Positions 8,663-17,072 of a DNA stretch of 64,000 nt are shown piece by piece. Source of the DNA: Burkholderia anthina (GTDB lineage: Bacteria > Pseudomonadota > Gammaproteobacteria > Burkholderiales > Burkholderiaceae). The stretch covers positions 1,364,001 through 1,428,000 of the forward strand of contig NZ_LNJP01000003.1 in assembly GCF_001547525.1 (NCBI RefSeq). Reading direction: 5' to 3'. A model generated the notes under the pieces. It did no database searches. It saw only the letters and a program-made list of their open reading frames with translations, and was not told where the DNA came from. A program made the translations under genes and the position numbers. Positions within the stretch are counted from its first letter, which is position 1. The number at the start of each line of letters is the position of its first letter.

Positions 8663-9607
8663 TCACTGTTCGTTGCGCAGCATGCGGCGCAACTGGAACA
8701 CGATGTAGACGAGCATGATCGCGAACAGCACGACCGCGATCGACGCGGAATAGCCGAGCCGGTAGTACTTGATCGCCTGGTCGTACATGTAATACGCGAG
8801 CACGGTCGAGCTTTCGAACGGGCCGCCGCCCGTCATCACCGAGATCAGGTCGAAGCTGCGCAGCGCGCCGATCACGGTGACGACGATCGCCATGAACGTG
8901 GTCGGCCGCAGTTGCGGCAGCACGACGTGCCACAACAGCGCGAAGCCGCGCGCGCCTTCCATCCGCGCGGCTTCGATCTGTTCCGGGTTGACCGACGTGA
9001 GGCCGGTCAGGTACAGGATCATGCAGTACGCCGTTTGCGGCCACAGCGCGGCGAACACGATGCCGAACGTCGCGTAGCGCGCGTCGCCGAGCACCGGGAT
9101 CCCATGCCCGGCGAGCAGCGCGAGCAGGCCGAAGGTCGGATCGTAGAACCACGAGAAGATCAGGCCGACCACCACGCCCGACAGCACGAACGGCGCGAAG
9201 AACAGCGACTTCACGAGCCGGATGCCGCCGACCGCCTGGTTCAGGTACAGCGCGAGCGCGAGGCCGAGCGGCGGCGCGAGCATGAACAGCAGGAGCCAGA
9301 TCACGTTGTTGCGCAGCGCCGTGTAGAACGTCGGCGCATGCAGCAGCTCCGCGTAGTTCGCGAGGCCGACGAAGGTGCGCTCGGTCATCCCGTCCCAGTT
9401 GTACAGGCTCAGCGACAGCGTCGACAGGATCGGCCAGATCACATAGACGGCAACCATCGCGCAGGCCGGCGCGAGAAAGAGCCACGCGGCGCGCCGTTGC
9501 CGCCGCACGGCGGGCGACGGGCGGCGCGCGCGCCATGCACTGGCGGACGAGCCGCGCGGCGGCGGCGCGGTGCCGTCGCGCGGGGTGGACGTGGTCGGAC
9601 TGGACAC
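8663..9607 (-). CDS. Carbohydrate ABC transporter permease, MalF family
   Basis: 314-residue inner-membrane partner of the downstream permease. A basic, proline-rich N-terminus of about 35 residues precedes the first helix (LFLAPACAMVAVYVIWP), and six helices in total can be traced. The EAA motif (EAARMEGARG ... LPQLRPTT) starts at about residue 212. It lies between the substrate-binding protein gene (54 bases upstream) and the MalG-type permease. Substrate is inferred from context only. Confidence 0.93.
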   Translation of the reverse strand: MSSPTTSTPRDGTAPPPRGSSASAWRARRPSPAVRRQRRAAWLFLAPACAMVAVYVIWPILSTLSLSLYNWDGMTERTFVGLANYAELLHAPTFYTALRNNVIWLLLFMLAPPLGLALALYLNQAVGGIRLVKSLFFAPFVLSGVVVGLIFSWFYDPTFGLLALLAGHGIPVLGDARYATFGIVFAALWPQTAYCMILYLTGLTSVNPEQIEAARMEGARGFALLWHVVLPQLRPTTFMAIVVTVIGALRSFDLISVMTGGGPFESSTVLAYYMYDQAIKYYRLGYSASIAVVLFAIMLVYIVFQLRRMLRNEQ

Positions 9608-9661
9608 GGCAAGCCTCCTGAACGGACACGGCGGCGCGCGGCCGCCGGTTGGGTCACGCGG

Positions 9662-10921
9662 TCACTTCTTGTAGATCCGCTTGCGGGTCTGTTCGAGTTG
9701 CGCGAGCACCGTATCGAGCTGCGCGGGATTCGCGACGAACTGCTGCATGCCCTTCATCCCCTCGTCGGCCATTTCCTTGGTCATGTCGCGGTCGTAGAAC
9801 TGCGCGACGCCGCCCTTCGTGTCGGCGAGGATCCGGAAGCCGATGCGCGAGATCGGATCGGCCGGCTCGGGCGACTTGCTGTTGGCCGACAGCGAGCCGA
9901 GCCCTTCGGCGAGCTTCGCGCCGATCTCGGGCGTTTCGACGAATGCGAGGAACGTATGCGCGTCGGCCTTGTTCTTCGCCTTGGTCGGGATGTGCAGCGA
10001 TTCGACCGGGCCGTCCTCGGCGGTCGGCACCTTCGGGTCGATGATCGGGAAGCGGTAGTAGCCCATTTCCGGTTTCACGTTGGGCGGGAAACCCGCCGCG
10101 ATGAAGGTGCCCATCAGCATCATCGCGGCCTTGCCCTGGAACAGGAACGGCTGCGCGCCGTCGAGATCGTAGGACAGCGCGTTGTCGATGAAGTAGCCGG
10201 CATCGATCAGCGATTTCCACGTCGTGTAGACCTTCTTCACGCGCGGGTCGGTGTACGGCACGTCGCCGGCCATCAGCTGCTGGTGGAGCGCGTTGCCGTT
10301 CAGGCGCAGGTCGAGATAGTCGAACCAGCCGGCGAGCGTCCATGCGTCGCGGCCGCCGATCGCGATCGGCGTGATGCCGGCCGCCTTCAGCTTCCTGCAC
10401 GCATCGAGAAACTGGTCCCACGTCTTCGGCTCGTCGGCGATGCCGACCTTGCGGAACAGGTCCTTGCGGTAGAACAGCCCCCACGAGTAGTAGACGGTCG
10501 GCGCCGCGTACTGCTTGCCGTTGTACGACGAGGCGCTGCGCGTCGACGCGTACATCGCGTCCCAGCCGTTTTTCGTCCAGTCGCCGCTCAGGTCCTCGAA
10601 CAGCCCGCGCTTCGCGTAGTACGCCATCCGCTCGCCCGCGTGCCAGTTCACGACGTCCGGCGCGACGGTCGTGAGCCACGCGGGGAGCTGCACCTTGTAC
10701 GCTTCCTCGTCGACGAAGGTCGGTTTCACGTCGATGTCGGGATGGGCCTTGTGGAACGCTTCGATCGTCGACTGCCACACGGCGCGCTGGCTCGCGCCCT
10801 TGAACGCGATGTTGATCGTCAGCGTGCCGGCATCGGCGGGCGCCGCGGCGCCGAACGACGCGGATGCGATGGCGGCGGCGGTCGCCAGGCGGGCAGCGAC
10901 GCGAAGGGGGCGATGGGTCAT
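9662..10921 (-). CDS. Sugar ABC transporter substrate-binding protein
   Basis: 419-residue periplasmic binding protein of the family 1 (MalE/UgpB-like) class. Residues 1-31 form a Sec signal peptide ending ADAG. The mature part contains the family pattern FHKAHPDIDVKP near residues 52-63 and FLFQGKAAMMLMGTF in the second lobe. Its position between GH42 and two CUT1 permeases shows that it delivers the sugar for this importer. The exact ligand is unknown; galactosides are suggested by the neighbouring glycosidase. Confidence 0.93.
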   Translation of the reverse strand: MTHRPLRVAARLATAAAIASASFGAAAPADAGTLTINIAFKGASQRAVWQSTIEAFHKAHPDIDVKPTFVDEEAYKVQLPAWLTTVAPDVVNWHAGERMAYYAKRGLFEDLSGDWTKNGWDAMYASTRSASSYNGKQYAAPTVYYSWGLFYRKDLFRKVGIADEPKTWDQFLDACRKLKAAGITPIAIGGRDAWTLAGWFDYLDLRLNGNALHQQLMAGDVPYTDPRVKKVYTTWKSLIDAGYFIDNALSYDLDGAQPFLFQGKAAMMLMGTFIAAGFPPNVKPEMGYYRFPIIDPKVPTAEDGPVESLHIPTKAKNKADAHTFLAFVETPEIGAKLAEGLGSLSANSKSPEPADPISRIGFRILADTKGGVAQFYDRDMTKEMADEGMKGMQQFVANPAQLDTVLAQLEQTRKRIYKK

Positions 10922-10987
10922 GAGTGTCTCCAGTCCTGTGTGTCGTTGTTTGTGCGTGACCGGCGCGTCATCGCGCCGGGGCGGTTG

Positions 10988-12979
10988 CTACGAACGGCTT
11001 CGATACACGGCGACGCCTTGCGGCTCGACCTGCGCGGCGCCGAGCACGAACGCCGACGGCGGTACCGCGTCGATCGCATGCGGTGTGTCGCCGTAGTTGA
11101 AGACGTAGGTCAGGCCGCCGCGGCGGCTCACGCGTACGGCGTCGCCGAGCGGCGTCGGGGCCAGGCCGGCTTCGGCCGCGATATCGGCGAACAGGCGCAC
11201 GGTGGTCGCATCGTCGAACAGCGCGGCCCAGTAATGCAGCGTACCGTGCGATAGGCAGGCCGGATGGCCGTCGGCGAAGCGCGCGTGCACGACGCTGCGC
11301 GTGTCGTCGTGCAGCTCGACGAAGTCGCGCCAGTGGCGCGCCGCGCCCGTGAGCGGCGACCCGTCGCGCAGCGTGCCGTCGATCCGTTCGGTCAGGTTCG
11401 GCCGCAGCGATTCGACGCGCCACACACGCACCGGCAGGATCGACGCGAGCGGGCCGGGCGGCAGCGCCGGCGGAATCTGCAGGTCGGCGGTTTTCGAGCC
11501 GGTGCGCGGGCCGAACACCGCGTGCGCACCCGATGCGGCGAGCCGCGACGCGAAATCGTCCGGCACGATCGGCAGCGGCGGCACGACGACGAGCCGATAG
11601 CCGTCGAGCGGTGCATGCGCGGAAACGATGTCGACGTCGAGGCCGAGCGAGCGCAGCGCCGAGTAGTACTCGAACGCGAAGCGCGGGTAGTGGAAATCGG
11701 CGCCTTGCGGCTGCACTTCGAACAGCCACTTCGCTTCATAGTCGAACACGAGCGCGACGGGCGCACGCACCGCACCGTTCGCGTCGGCATCCGCGCCGGC
11801 GTCGAGCACGGCGGCGATTTCCCGCGCGACGCGCTGCGCTTCGCGCCCGCCTTCGTCGAGCCTGTCGTCGGGCGTGTGCAGGCCCGCATGCATCTGCTCC
11901 TGCGCGAACGGCGCCTGCCGCCAGCGGAAGTACGACACGCAGCCGGCGCCGTGCGCGAACGCTTCCCAGCTCCACAGCCGCACCATGCCCGGCAGCGGCG
12001 CGGGGTTCCAGTGCGCCCAGTTCACGGGGCCCGGTTGCTGTTCCATCACCCAGAATGGCCGCTTCGACATGCCGCGGTAGAGGTCGTGATTGAACGATGC
12101 GAAATCCGGATGGCCGGTGCGCAGCCAGCGCGCCTTCACGTCGGGCGCGAACCATTGTTCCTCGAGCGCGCCGAGCGGGTAGCTGTCCCACGTCGCGATG
12201 TCGAGGTCGCGCGCGACCTCGTAGTGATCGAACTCGGTGAACAGCTGCATGAAGTTGTGCGCGACCGGCCGGCCCGGCGAATGCGCGCGGATCACGTCGA
12301 CCTGCATCCGGTGATAGCGCGCGAGCTCGTCGGACGCGAAGCGCCGGTAGTCGAGGCGATGCGACGGATGGGCTTCGGTCACGGTGCCCACGGGCGCGTC
12401 CACTTCGTCGAAATGGCGATACTCCATGCTCCAGAACACGGTGCCCCACGCGCGGTTCAGCGCATCGATCGTGCCGTAGCGGGCCTTCAGCCATGCACGG
12501 AAGCGCACGAGCGCGGCCGGCGAATAGCCGACGACCGTCTGGTGGCAGCCCAGCTCGTTGTCGGTCTGCCAGTAGCGCACGGCCGGGTGGCGGCCGTAGC
12601 GTTCGGCAACCGCCGTGCAGATCTGGCGCGACGCTTCGAGATAGGTCGGCGACGAGAAATCGTAGTGGCGGCGCGAGCCGAACGCGCGCGGCCGGCCGTC
12701 GGCGCCGATCGCGAGAATGTCGGGATGGCGGTCGACCAGCCATTTCGGCGGCGTGGCGGTCGGCGTGCACATCACGATCTCGAGGCCGGCCGCGCCGAGC
12801 ACGTCGACCGCACGGTCGAGCCAGCCCCAGTCGTATTCGCCGGGAGACGGCTCGATGCGGCTCCACGCGAATTCGGCGATCCGCACCTGCTCGATGCCGA
12901 GCGCTTTCATTCGGCGGGCATCGTCGGCCCACATCGATTCCGGCCAGTGTTCCGGGTAGTAGCAGACTCCGAGGCGCAT
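10988..12979 (-). CDS. Beta-galactosidase, glycoside hydrolase family 42
   Basis: 663-residue cytoplasmic enzyme (no signal peptide) that removes terminal beta-D-galactose from short oligosaccharides. The N-terminus LGVCYYPEHWPE and the following RIAEFAWSRIEP are diagnostic for GH42. The acid/base is Glu142 in DNELGC and the nucleophile is Glu313 in VMEQQPGP. The C-terminal part contains the trimerisation-type flavodoxin-like domain and a short beta domain. The start follows the ATPase stop by eight bases, so translation is probably coupled. The uptake genes in the same operon imply that imported oligosaccharides are hydrolysed inside the cell. Products would be galactose, which the L-arabinose/galactose dehydrogenase at 33.9 kb might oxidise (inference). 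Confidence 0.93.
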   Translation of the reverse strand: MRLGVCYYPEHWPESMWADDARRMKALGIEQVRIAEFAWSRIEPSPGEYDWGWLDRAVDVLGAAGLEIVMCTPTATPPKWLVDRHPDILAIGADGRPRAFGSRRHYDFSSPTYLEASRQICTAVAERYGRHPAVRYWQTDNELGCHQTVVGYSPAALVRFRAWLKARYGTIDALNRAWGTVFWSMEYRHFDEVDAPVGTVTEAHPSHRLDYRRFASDELARYHRMQVDVIRAHSPGRPVAHNFMQLFTEFDHYEVARDLDIATWDSYPLGALEEQWFAPDVKARWLRTGHPDFASFNHDLYRGMSKRPFWVMEQQPGPVNWAHWNPAPLPGMVRLWSWEAFAHGAGCVSYFRWRQAPFAQEQMHAGLHTPDDRLDEGGREAQRVAREIAAVLDAGADADANGAVRAPVALVFDYEAKWLFEVQPQGADFHYPRFAFEYYSALRSLGLDVDIVSAHAPLDGYRLVVVPPLPIVPDDFASRLAASGAHAVFGPRTGSKTADLQIPPALPPGPLASILPVRVWRVESLRPNLTERIDGTLRDGSPLTGAARHWRDFVELHDDTRSVVHARFADGHPACLSHGTLHYWAALFDDATTVRLFADIAAEAGLAPTPLGDAVRVSRRGGLTYVFNYGDTPHAIDAVPPSAFVLGAAQVEPQGVAVYRSRS

Positions 12980-12987
12980 GCCGATCC

Positions 12988-14145
12988 TTATGCGTAGTGG
13001 TGAACGTGAACGTCGGCGCGCGCGGGCACCGCGCGGCCGTCTTCGGTGAACAAATGACAGGCCGCGGCCGGCGCGTGCACGTGCACGCGTTCGCCAGTGC
13101 GCACCTGCGCGTCGCCGGGCACCTTCGCGATCAGCGGCGTGGCGTCGGGCTGGCCGGGCTGGTCGAGGTGCACGTAGGTCTGCTCGCCCAGGCGTTCGAC
13201 GAGCGCGACGTCGCGCGCGAGCGTCGTCGCGTCGGGCGCGGCGCCGAGCGTCAGGTGTTCGGGGCGGATGCCGAGCGTGACGGCGGCGCCGGCGCCCAGC
13301 GCCGAGCCGTCTCGCGGCAGCACGAAGGTTTCGCCGGACGGCACGAGCGTAACGGTCGTGCGATGCGCGTCGCACGCGGCCACGACGGCCGGCAGGAAAT
13401 TCATGCGCGGCGAGCCGATGAAGCCGGCGACGAAGCGGCTGGCAGGGTGGTGATAGAGGTCGAGCGGCGCGCCCACTTGCGCGATGCTGCCGTGCCGCGC
13501 GGTATCCGCGCCGGCGTGCAGCAGCACGATCTTGTCGGCGAGCGTCATCGCCTCGGTCTGGTCGTGCGTCACGTAGACGACGCTCGCGCGCTCGAACTGC
13601 CGGTGCAGCCGCGCGATCTCGATGCGGGTCTGGCCGCGCAGCGCCGCGTCGAGGTTCGACAGCGGCTCGTCGAACAGGAACACGCCGGGCTCGCGCACGA
13701 TCGCGCGGCCGATCGCGACGCGTTGCCGCTGGCCGCCCGACAGCGCCTTCGGCTTGCGCTCGAGCAGCGTGTCGAGCTGCAGGATGCGCGCGGCGTCGCG
13801 CACCTTCCGGTCGATCTCGGCCTTCGGCACGCGCGCGAGCTTCAGTCCGAACGCCATGTTCTCGTACACCGTCATGTGCGGAAACAGCGCGTAGCTCTGG
13901 AACACCATCGCGACGCCGCGCTCGGCGGCCGGCACGTCGTCGACGCGGCGGCCGTCGATCGACAGCTCGCCCGCGCTCAGATCCTCGAGCCCGGCGATCA
14001 TGCGCAGCAGCGTCGATTTCCCGCACCCGGACGGCCCGAGAAACACGCAGAACTCGTGCGCGCCGATCTCCAGATCGACGTCGCGAATGACCGGCGCGTG
14101 CTCGCCATAGGCTTTCTGCACGCGCCGCATCGAGATGCTCGCCAT
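12988..14145 (-). CDS. Sugar ABC transporter ATP-binding protein, MalK/UgpC type
   Basis: 385-residue ATPase that powers the importer encoded downstream. Walker A is GPSGCGKST at residues 37-45, the signature LSGGQRQR at 135-142 and Walker B VFLFDEP at 155-161. The region after about 240 is the OB-fold regulatory domain of the MalK/UgpC group (GIRPEHL). The start MASISMRRVQ is preceded by GGAGA; upstream in-frame codons run into the operator region and are not credible. First gene of the operon; a LacI-type operator lies 36 bases upstream of its start. Confidence 0.95.
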   Translation of the reverse strand: MASISMRRVQKAYGEHAPVIRDVDLEIGAHEFCVFLGPSGCGKSTLLRMIAGLEDLSAGELSIDGRRVDDVPAAERGVAMVFQSYALFPHMTVYENMAFGLKLARVPKAEIDRKVRDAARILQLDTLLERKPKALSGGQRQRVAIGRAIVREPGVFLFDEPLSNLDAALRGQTRIEIARLHRQFERASVVYVTHDQTEAMTLADKIVLLHAGADTARHGSIAQVGAPLDLYHHPASRFVAGFIGSPRMNFLPAVVAACDAHRTTVTLVPSGETFVLPRDGSALGAGAAVTLGIRPEHLTLGAAPDATTLARDVALVERLGEQTYVHLDQPGQPDATPLIAKVPGDAQVRTGERVHVHAPAAACHLFTEDGRAVPARADVHVHHYA

Positions 14146-14180
14146 TGTCTCCGCTCCATGTTTTAATGCGCCATCCTGCT

Positions 14181-14198
14181 TGATTAAGCGCTTAATCA
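14181..14198. promoter_or_regulatory. LacI-family operator between the ABC/GH42 operon and its regulator
   Basis: A perfect 18-bp palindrome, TGATTAAGCGCTTAATCA, with the central AAGCGCTT that fits the AARCGYTT core of LacI/GalR-type operators. It is placed in the 188-base divergent spacer, nearer the ABC operon, consistent with repression of that operon by the divergent regulator. Confidence 0.85.
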
Positions 14199-14333
14199 TC
14201 GCGATCAAAAAAGAGGCGATGCGATCGCGGCCGAGTCGCGCCCGTCGGTCGGGCGGCAAGGTGTGCGGCGATAGTGCGCCGCTTCGGTGAGCGAAGCAAA
14301 TACTGGATCGACGTCTCATATAGTGGGCAAACG

Positions 14334-15359
14334 ATGGCAACACTGGAAGAAGTGGCGCGCCGCGCCGGCGTGACGGCCGCGACGGTATCGAACGTGCTGC
14401 GCGGCCGCGGCCGGGTCGGCGACGCGACGCGGGCGCGCGTGCTCGAAGCGGTCGACGCGCTCGGCTACCGGCCGCATCTCGCCGCGCGGGCGCTGGCCGA
14501 AGGCCGTGCGCCGACGGTCGCGCTGATGGTATCGAGTATCGCGAACCCGTTCTATCCGGAGTTCGCACTGGCGGTCGAGCGCGCGGTGCGCCGCAACGGG
14601 CAGTTCCTGATCGTCTGCAATACGAATGAAGACCCGTTGCAGGGGCGCGCGTATCTCGACCAGATCGCCGGCACGATCTCCGAGGGGATTCTCGTGACCA
14701 ATGCGAACCTGCACCTGCCGGATCTGCTCGACGTCGCGCGGCGCGGCGTGCCGGTCGTGCTGTGCCTGTGGGAGCGGCCCGACGCGCCGCCCGACGGCCT
14801 GCCGTGCGTGGCGATCGATTTCCGCGAGGCCGGACGGATCGCGACGCGGCATCTGCTCGAGCTCGGTCACGAGAAGATCGGCGTGATCGTCGGCGGCGCG
14901 GCGAGCGGCGTGCAGGCGGCGCGCTACGACGGCTTCGTCGACGTGATGCGCGACGCGGGGCTCGACGCATCGATCGTCGCGGCCGAGCACGATTCGATCG
15001 AAGGCGGACTGCGTGCGGCGGGCCGGCTGCTCGATGCGCACCCGCGGTTGACCGCCCTCGTCGCGACCAACGACCTGCCGGCGATCGGCGCGATGCATGC
15101 GGCCGCCGATCGCGGCCGGCGCGTGCCCGACGATCTGTCGATCGTCGGCATCACCGACATCCATCTCGCCCGCGACACGCGGCCCACGCTGACGACCGTC
15201 GCGATCCCGACCGCCGAGGCGGCCGGCCTCGCGGTCGAATTGCTCAATACGCTGCGCGAGGCGGGCGGGCAGGGCGGAGACGCATCGCGCGTGCGGGTCG
15301 CGTCACCGCCGACGCTGGCGGTGCGCGGGACGACCGGGCCGGTACCGCACGCGGCATAG
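14334..15359 (+). CDS. LacI-family transcriptional regulator
   Basis: 341-residue DNA-binding repressor. The helix-turn-helix TLEEVARRAGVTAATVSNVLRG occupies residues 3-24, the hinge region YRPHLAARALAEG follows, and the rest is a periplasmic-binding-protein-like sugar sensor domain ending in the DDLSIVGITDI block. The start MATLEE is chosen because it begins exactly at the HTH; an upstream ATG adds 20 residues unlike the family. It is divergent from the ABC/GH42 operon, with a perfect operator between, so it probably represses uptake and hydrolysis until the sugar is present. Confidence 0.94.
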   Translation: MATLEEVARRAGVTAATVSNVLRGRGRVGDATRARVLEAVDALGYRPHLAARALAEGRAPTVALMVSSIANPFYPEFALAVERAVRRNGQFLIVCNTNEDPLQGRAYLDQIAGTISEGILVTNANLHLPDLLDVARRGVPVVLCLWERPDAPPDGLPCVAIDFREAGRIATRHLLELGHEKIGVIVGGAASGVQAARYDGFVDVMRDAGLDASIVAAEHDSIEGGLRAAGRLLDAHPRLTALVATNDLPAIGAMHAAADRGRRVPDDLSIVGITDIHLARDTRPTLTTVAIPTAEAAGLAVELLNTLREAGGQGGDASRVRVASPPTLAVRGTTGPVPHAA

Positions 15360-15385
15360 CGAGGCGCGGGCGGTGGTGTGCCGCC

Positions 15386-16027
15386 TCAGCCGCCTTCGAC
15401 GAGCCGCAGCACGATGTTTCTTGCCGACTCGAGATGCGCGACCGTCATCGCGCGTGCCGCGCGTGCATTGCGTTCGCGACATGCCTGCAGAATCGCTTCG
15501 TGCTCGACCTGGAACGACGGTGTGTCCGCGAGCAGCGTGGCCTGCAGGCGCTCGTAACGTTCGACCTGGCCGCGCAGTTCGGCGATCGACTTCAACTGCC
15601 GCGCGTTGCCGCAGCACGAATACAGCAATGCGTGGAATTCACGGTTCAGCTCGCCCTGCCGGCGCGGCGCGGTTGCATCGCCGAGCAGCCGATGCACGAG
15701 TTCGGCGCGCGCGAGCGTTTCGTCGTCGAGCCGCTTCACGCTGCGGTAGATTGCATCGCCTTCGAGCAGCACGCGCAGATCATAGATTTCCTGCACGTCC
15801 GATGCGCTCAGCATCCGCACGACGGCGCCGCGATTCCGGAAGATATCGAGCAAGCCTTCGCGCTCCAGCCGCTGGATTGCCTCGCGCATCGGGATTCGGC
15901 TGATGCCGAACCGCTCGGCCAGGTCGCGCTCGACGAGCCGCTCGCCGGCCGCCAGTTCGCCGTTGATGATCATGTCGCGCAGCGACGCGGCGATCGCGTC
16001 CGCCGTGGAGTCGAGTTTGGCTTCCAT
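15386..16027 (-). CDS. GntR-family regulator, FadR/FCD subfamily
   Basis: 213-residue repressor. The winged helix (ADAIAASLRDMII ... ERFGISRIPMREAIQRL) covers residues 8-60, followed by an all-helical FCD ligand domain with the usual metal-binding pattern (NREFHALLY, EHEAIL). The start MEAKLD is preferred; a much longer upstream frame crosses the palindromic operator and the divergent gene. It is divergent from the OsmC-like gene and convergent with the LacI regulator. The ligand cannot be read from the sequence; FCD regulators respond to small organic acids. Confidence 0.92.
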   Translation of the reverse strand: MEAKLDSTADAIAASLRDMIINGELAAGERLVERDLAERFGISRIPMREAIQRLEREGLLDIFRNRGAVVRMLSASDVQEIYDLRVLLEGDAIYRSVKRLDDETLARAELVHRLLGDATAPRRQGELNREFHALLYSCCGNARQLKSIAELRGQVERYERLQATLLADTPSFQVEHEAILQACRERNARAARAMTVAHLESARNIVLRLVEGG

Positions 16028-16055
16028 GCGTGCCTGTTCGTTGATTTTGGAATAA

Positions 16056-16065
16056 TGGTATACCA
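16056..16065. promoter_or_regulatory. GntR-type operator TGGTATACCA
   Basis: A perfect 10-bp palindrome 29 bases upstream of the gntR start and about 90 bases upstream of the divergent OsmC gene. TGGT/ACCA half-sites are characteristic of FadR/FCD-type GntR proteins, so autoregulation and control of the divergent gene are likely. Confidence 0.75.
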
Positions 16066-16157
16066 AACGACCATCCAGTGCCACAATGGCGACCATCGAC
16101 GGGCTGCACGCAACGGCGTTCGGCCCGGTGGGGCAACCAACATCAATGGAGAGCGAA

Positions 16158-16634
16158 ATGGCATCTGGCGAACACCGGTATCGCGTCGCGGTGGAGTGGA
16201 CGGGCAATCGCGGCACCGGCACGTCCGGCTATCGCGAGTACGGCCGCGATCATGTGATCCGGGCCGGTTCGAAGCCGGATATCCCCGGTTCGTCGGACCC
16301 GGCGTTCCGCGGCGACGCCGCGCGCTGGAACCCCGAAGATCTGCTGCTCGCGTCGGCATCGGCATGCCACAAGCTCTGGTATCTGCATCTGTGCGCCGAG
16401 GCCGGCATCCGCGTGCTGGCCTATGTCGACCACGCGGAAGGCACGATGGTCGACAGCGCCGAAGCGGGGCGCTTCACCGAAATCGTGCTGCGCCCGCGGG
16501 TGATGATCCGGGCGGGCGACGATCGCGCGCTCGCCGAGCGGCTGCATCACGATGCGCATGCGAAGTGCTACGTGGCGAACTCGGTGAACTTCCCTATTCG
16601 GTGCGAGCCGGTGATCGAGGTCGAGGCAGCCTAG
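16158..16634 (+). CDS. OsmC/Ohr-family protein
   Basis: 158-residue cytoplasmic protein of the OsmC fold, a family of thiol peroxidases acting on organic hydroperoxides. The block NPEDLLLASASACHKLWYL (Cys70) matches the first redox cysteine region. The second classical position is AKCYVANSVNFP (Cys137); additional Cys79 and Cys149 are present. This resembles the OsmC-like branch rather than classical Ohr. The start with GGAGAG upstream is chosen; an ATG four codons earlier is possible. It is divergent from a GntR regulator that probably controls it. Confidence 0.85.
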   Translation: MASGEHRYRVAVEWTGNRGTGTSGYREYGRDHVIRAGSKPDIPGSSDPAFRGDAARWNPEDLLLASASACHKLWYLHLCAEAGIRVLAYVDHAEGTMVDSAEAGRFTEIVLRPRVMIRAGDDRALAERLHHDAHAKCYVANSVNFPIRCEPVIEVEAA

Positions 16635-16958
16635 CTCGGAGCAATCAGTCCTCGTTCGTAGGCGGACATTTTCGAGCAGATCAATGCGCCTGCATGGACG
16701 CTCGGGATAGCGACGCGAGTCGTGCTTCCGATATACGCCCGTTTATTGTGACCGAGTGGGCTACGGGCGCGCCATCGATGTCGAATGCCTCTTGTTTAAT
16801 TGACTGCATACGATAACGATTATTTTCGGACGGGAGTCGTGCGAGAGAAATCGGAAAACAAAATTTATGCGAAAAGTCAGTCCGATTGTCCGTCAGTATG
16901 CCTTACGTATCTGACAGGAAATGTCCACGGCGCATGTCAATCAGACGCATCCGAAATT

Positions 16959-16969
16959 CACAATTTGTG
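16959..16969. promoter_or_regulatory. Palindrome CACAATTTGTG upstream of bcpA
   Basis: Perfect 5-bp arms around one central T, 27 bases before the TTGACA hexamer. A possible operator for control of the CDI genes; no regulator gene is adjacent. Confidence 0.35.
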
Positions 16970-16995
16970 GTGTTTCTTCAACGGCTTAGCAATTG

Positions 16996-17001
16996 TTGAC
17001 A
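16996..17001 (+). promoter_or_regulatory. Candidate -35 element (TTGACA) for bcpA
   Basis: A consensus sigma-70 -35 hexamer 72 bases before the bcpA start in A+T-rich DNA. No equally good -10 hexamer is found at 17-bp spacing, so the promoter is tentative. Confidence 0.35.
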
Positions 17002-17072
17002 GTGATTTACCAGTGCTTTGGTACGCTCACGCTCGATAATCCAACGAATGGACGCGGGCCGCGTCAACGAGA

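Larger units (their letters stand above)
16635..17072. other. A+T-rich leader region of the CDI locus
   Basis: 438 bases without a credible gene. The sequence turns visibly A+T-rich from about 16720. It contains a TTGACA hexamer and a CACAATTTGTG palindrome (separate entries) and must carry the bcpA promoter. A 79-codon open frame at 16800-17039 has no family resemblance and unusual codon use, and is not called. Confidence 0.5.

Noticed and set aside
8912..11254. 780-codon frame opposite the sugar ABC genes
   Set aside because: Shadow of permease, binding protein and GH42 genes; low-complexity Arg-rich translation.
16800..17039. 79-codon frame in the CDI leader
   Set aside because: No ribosome site or family resemblance, and it covers the likely promoter.
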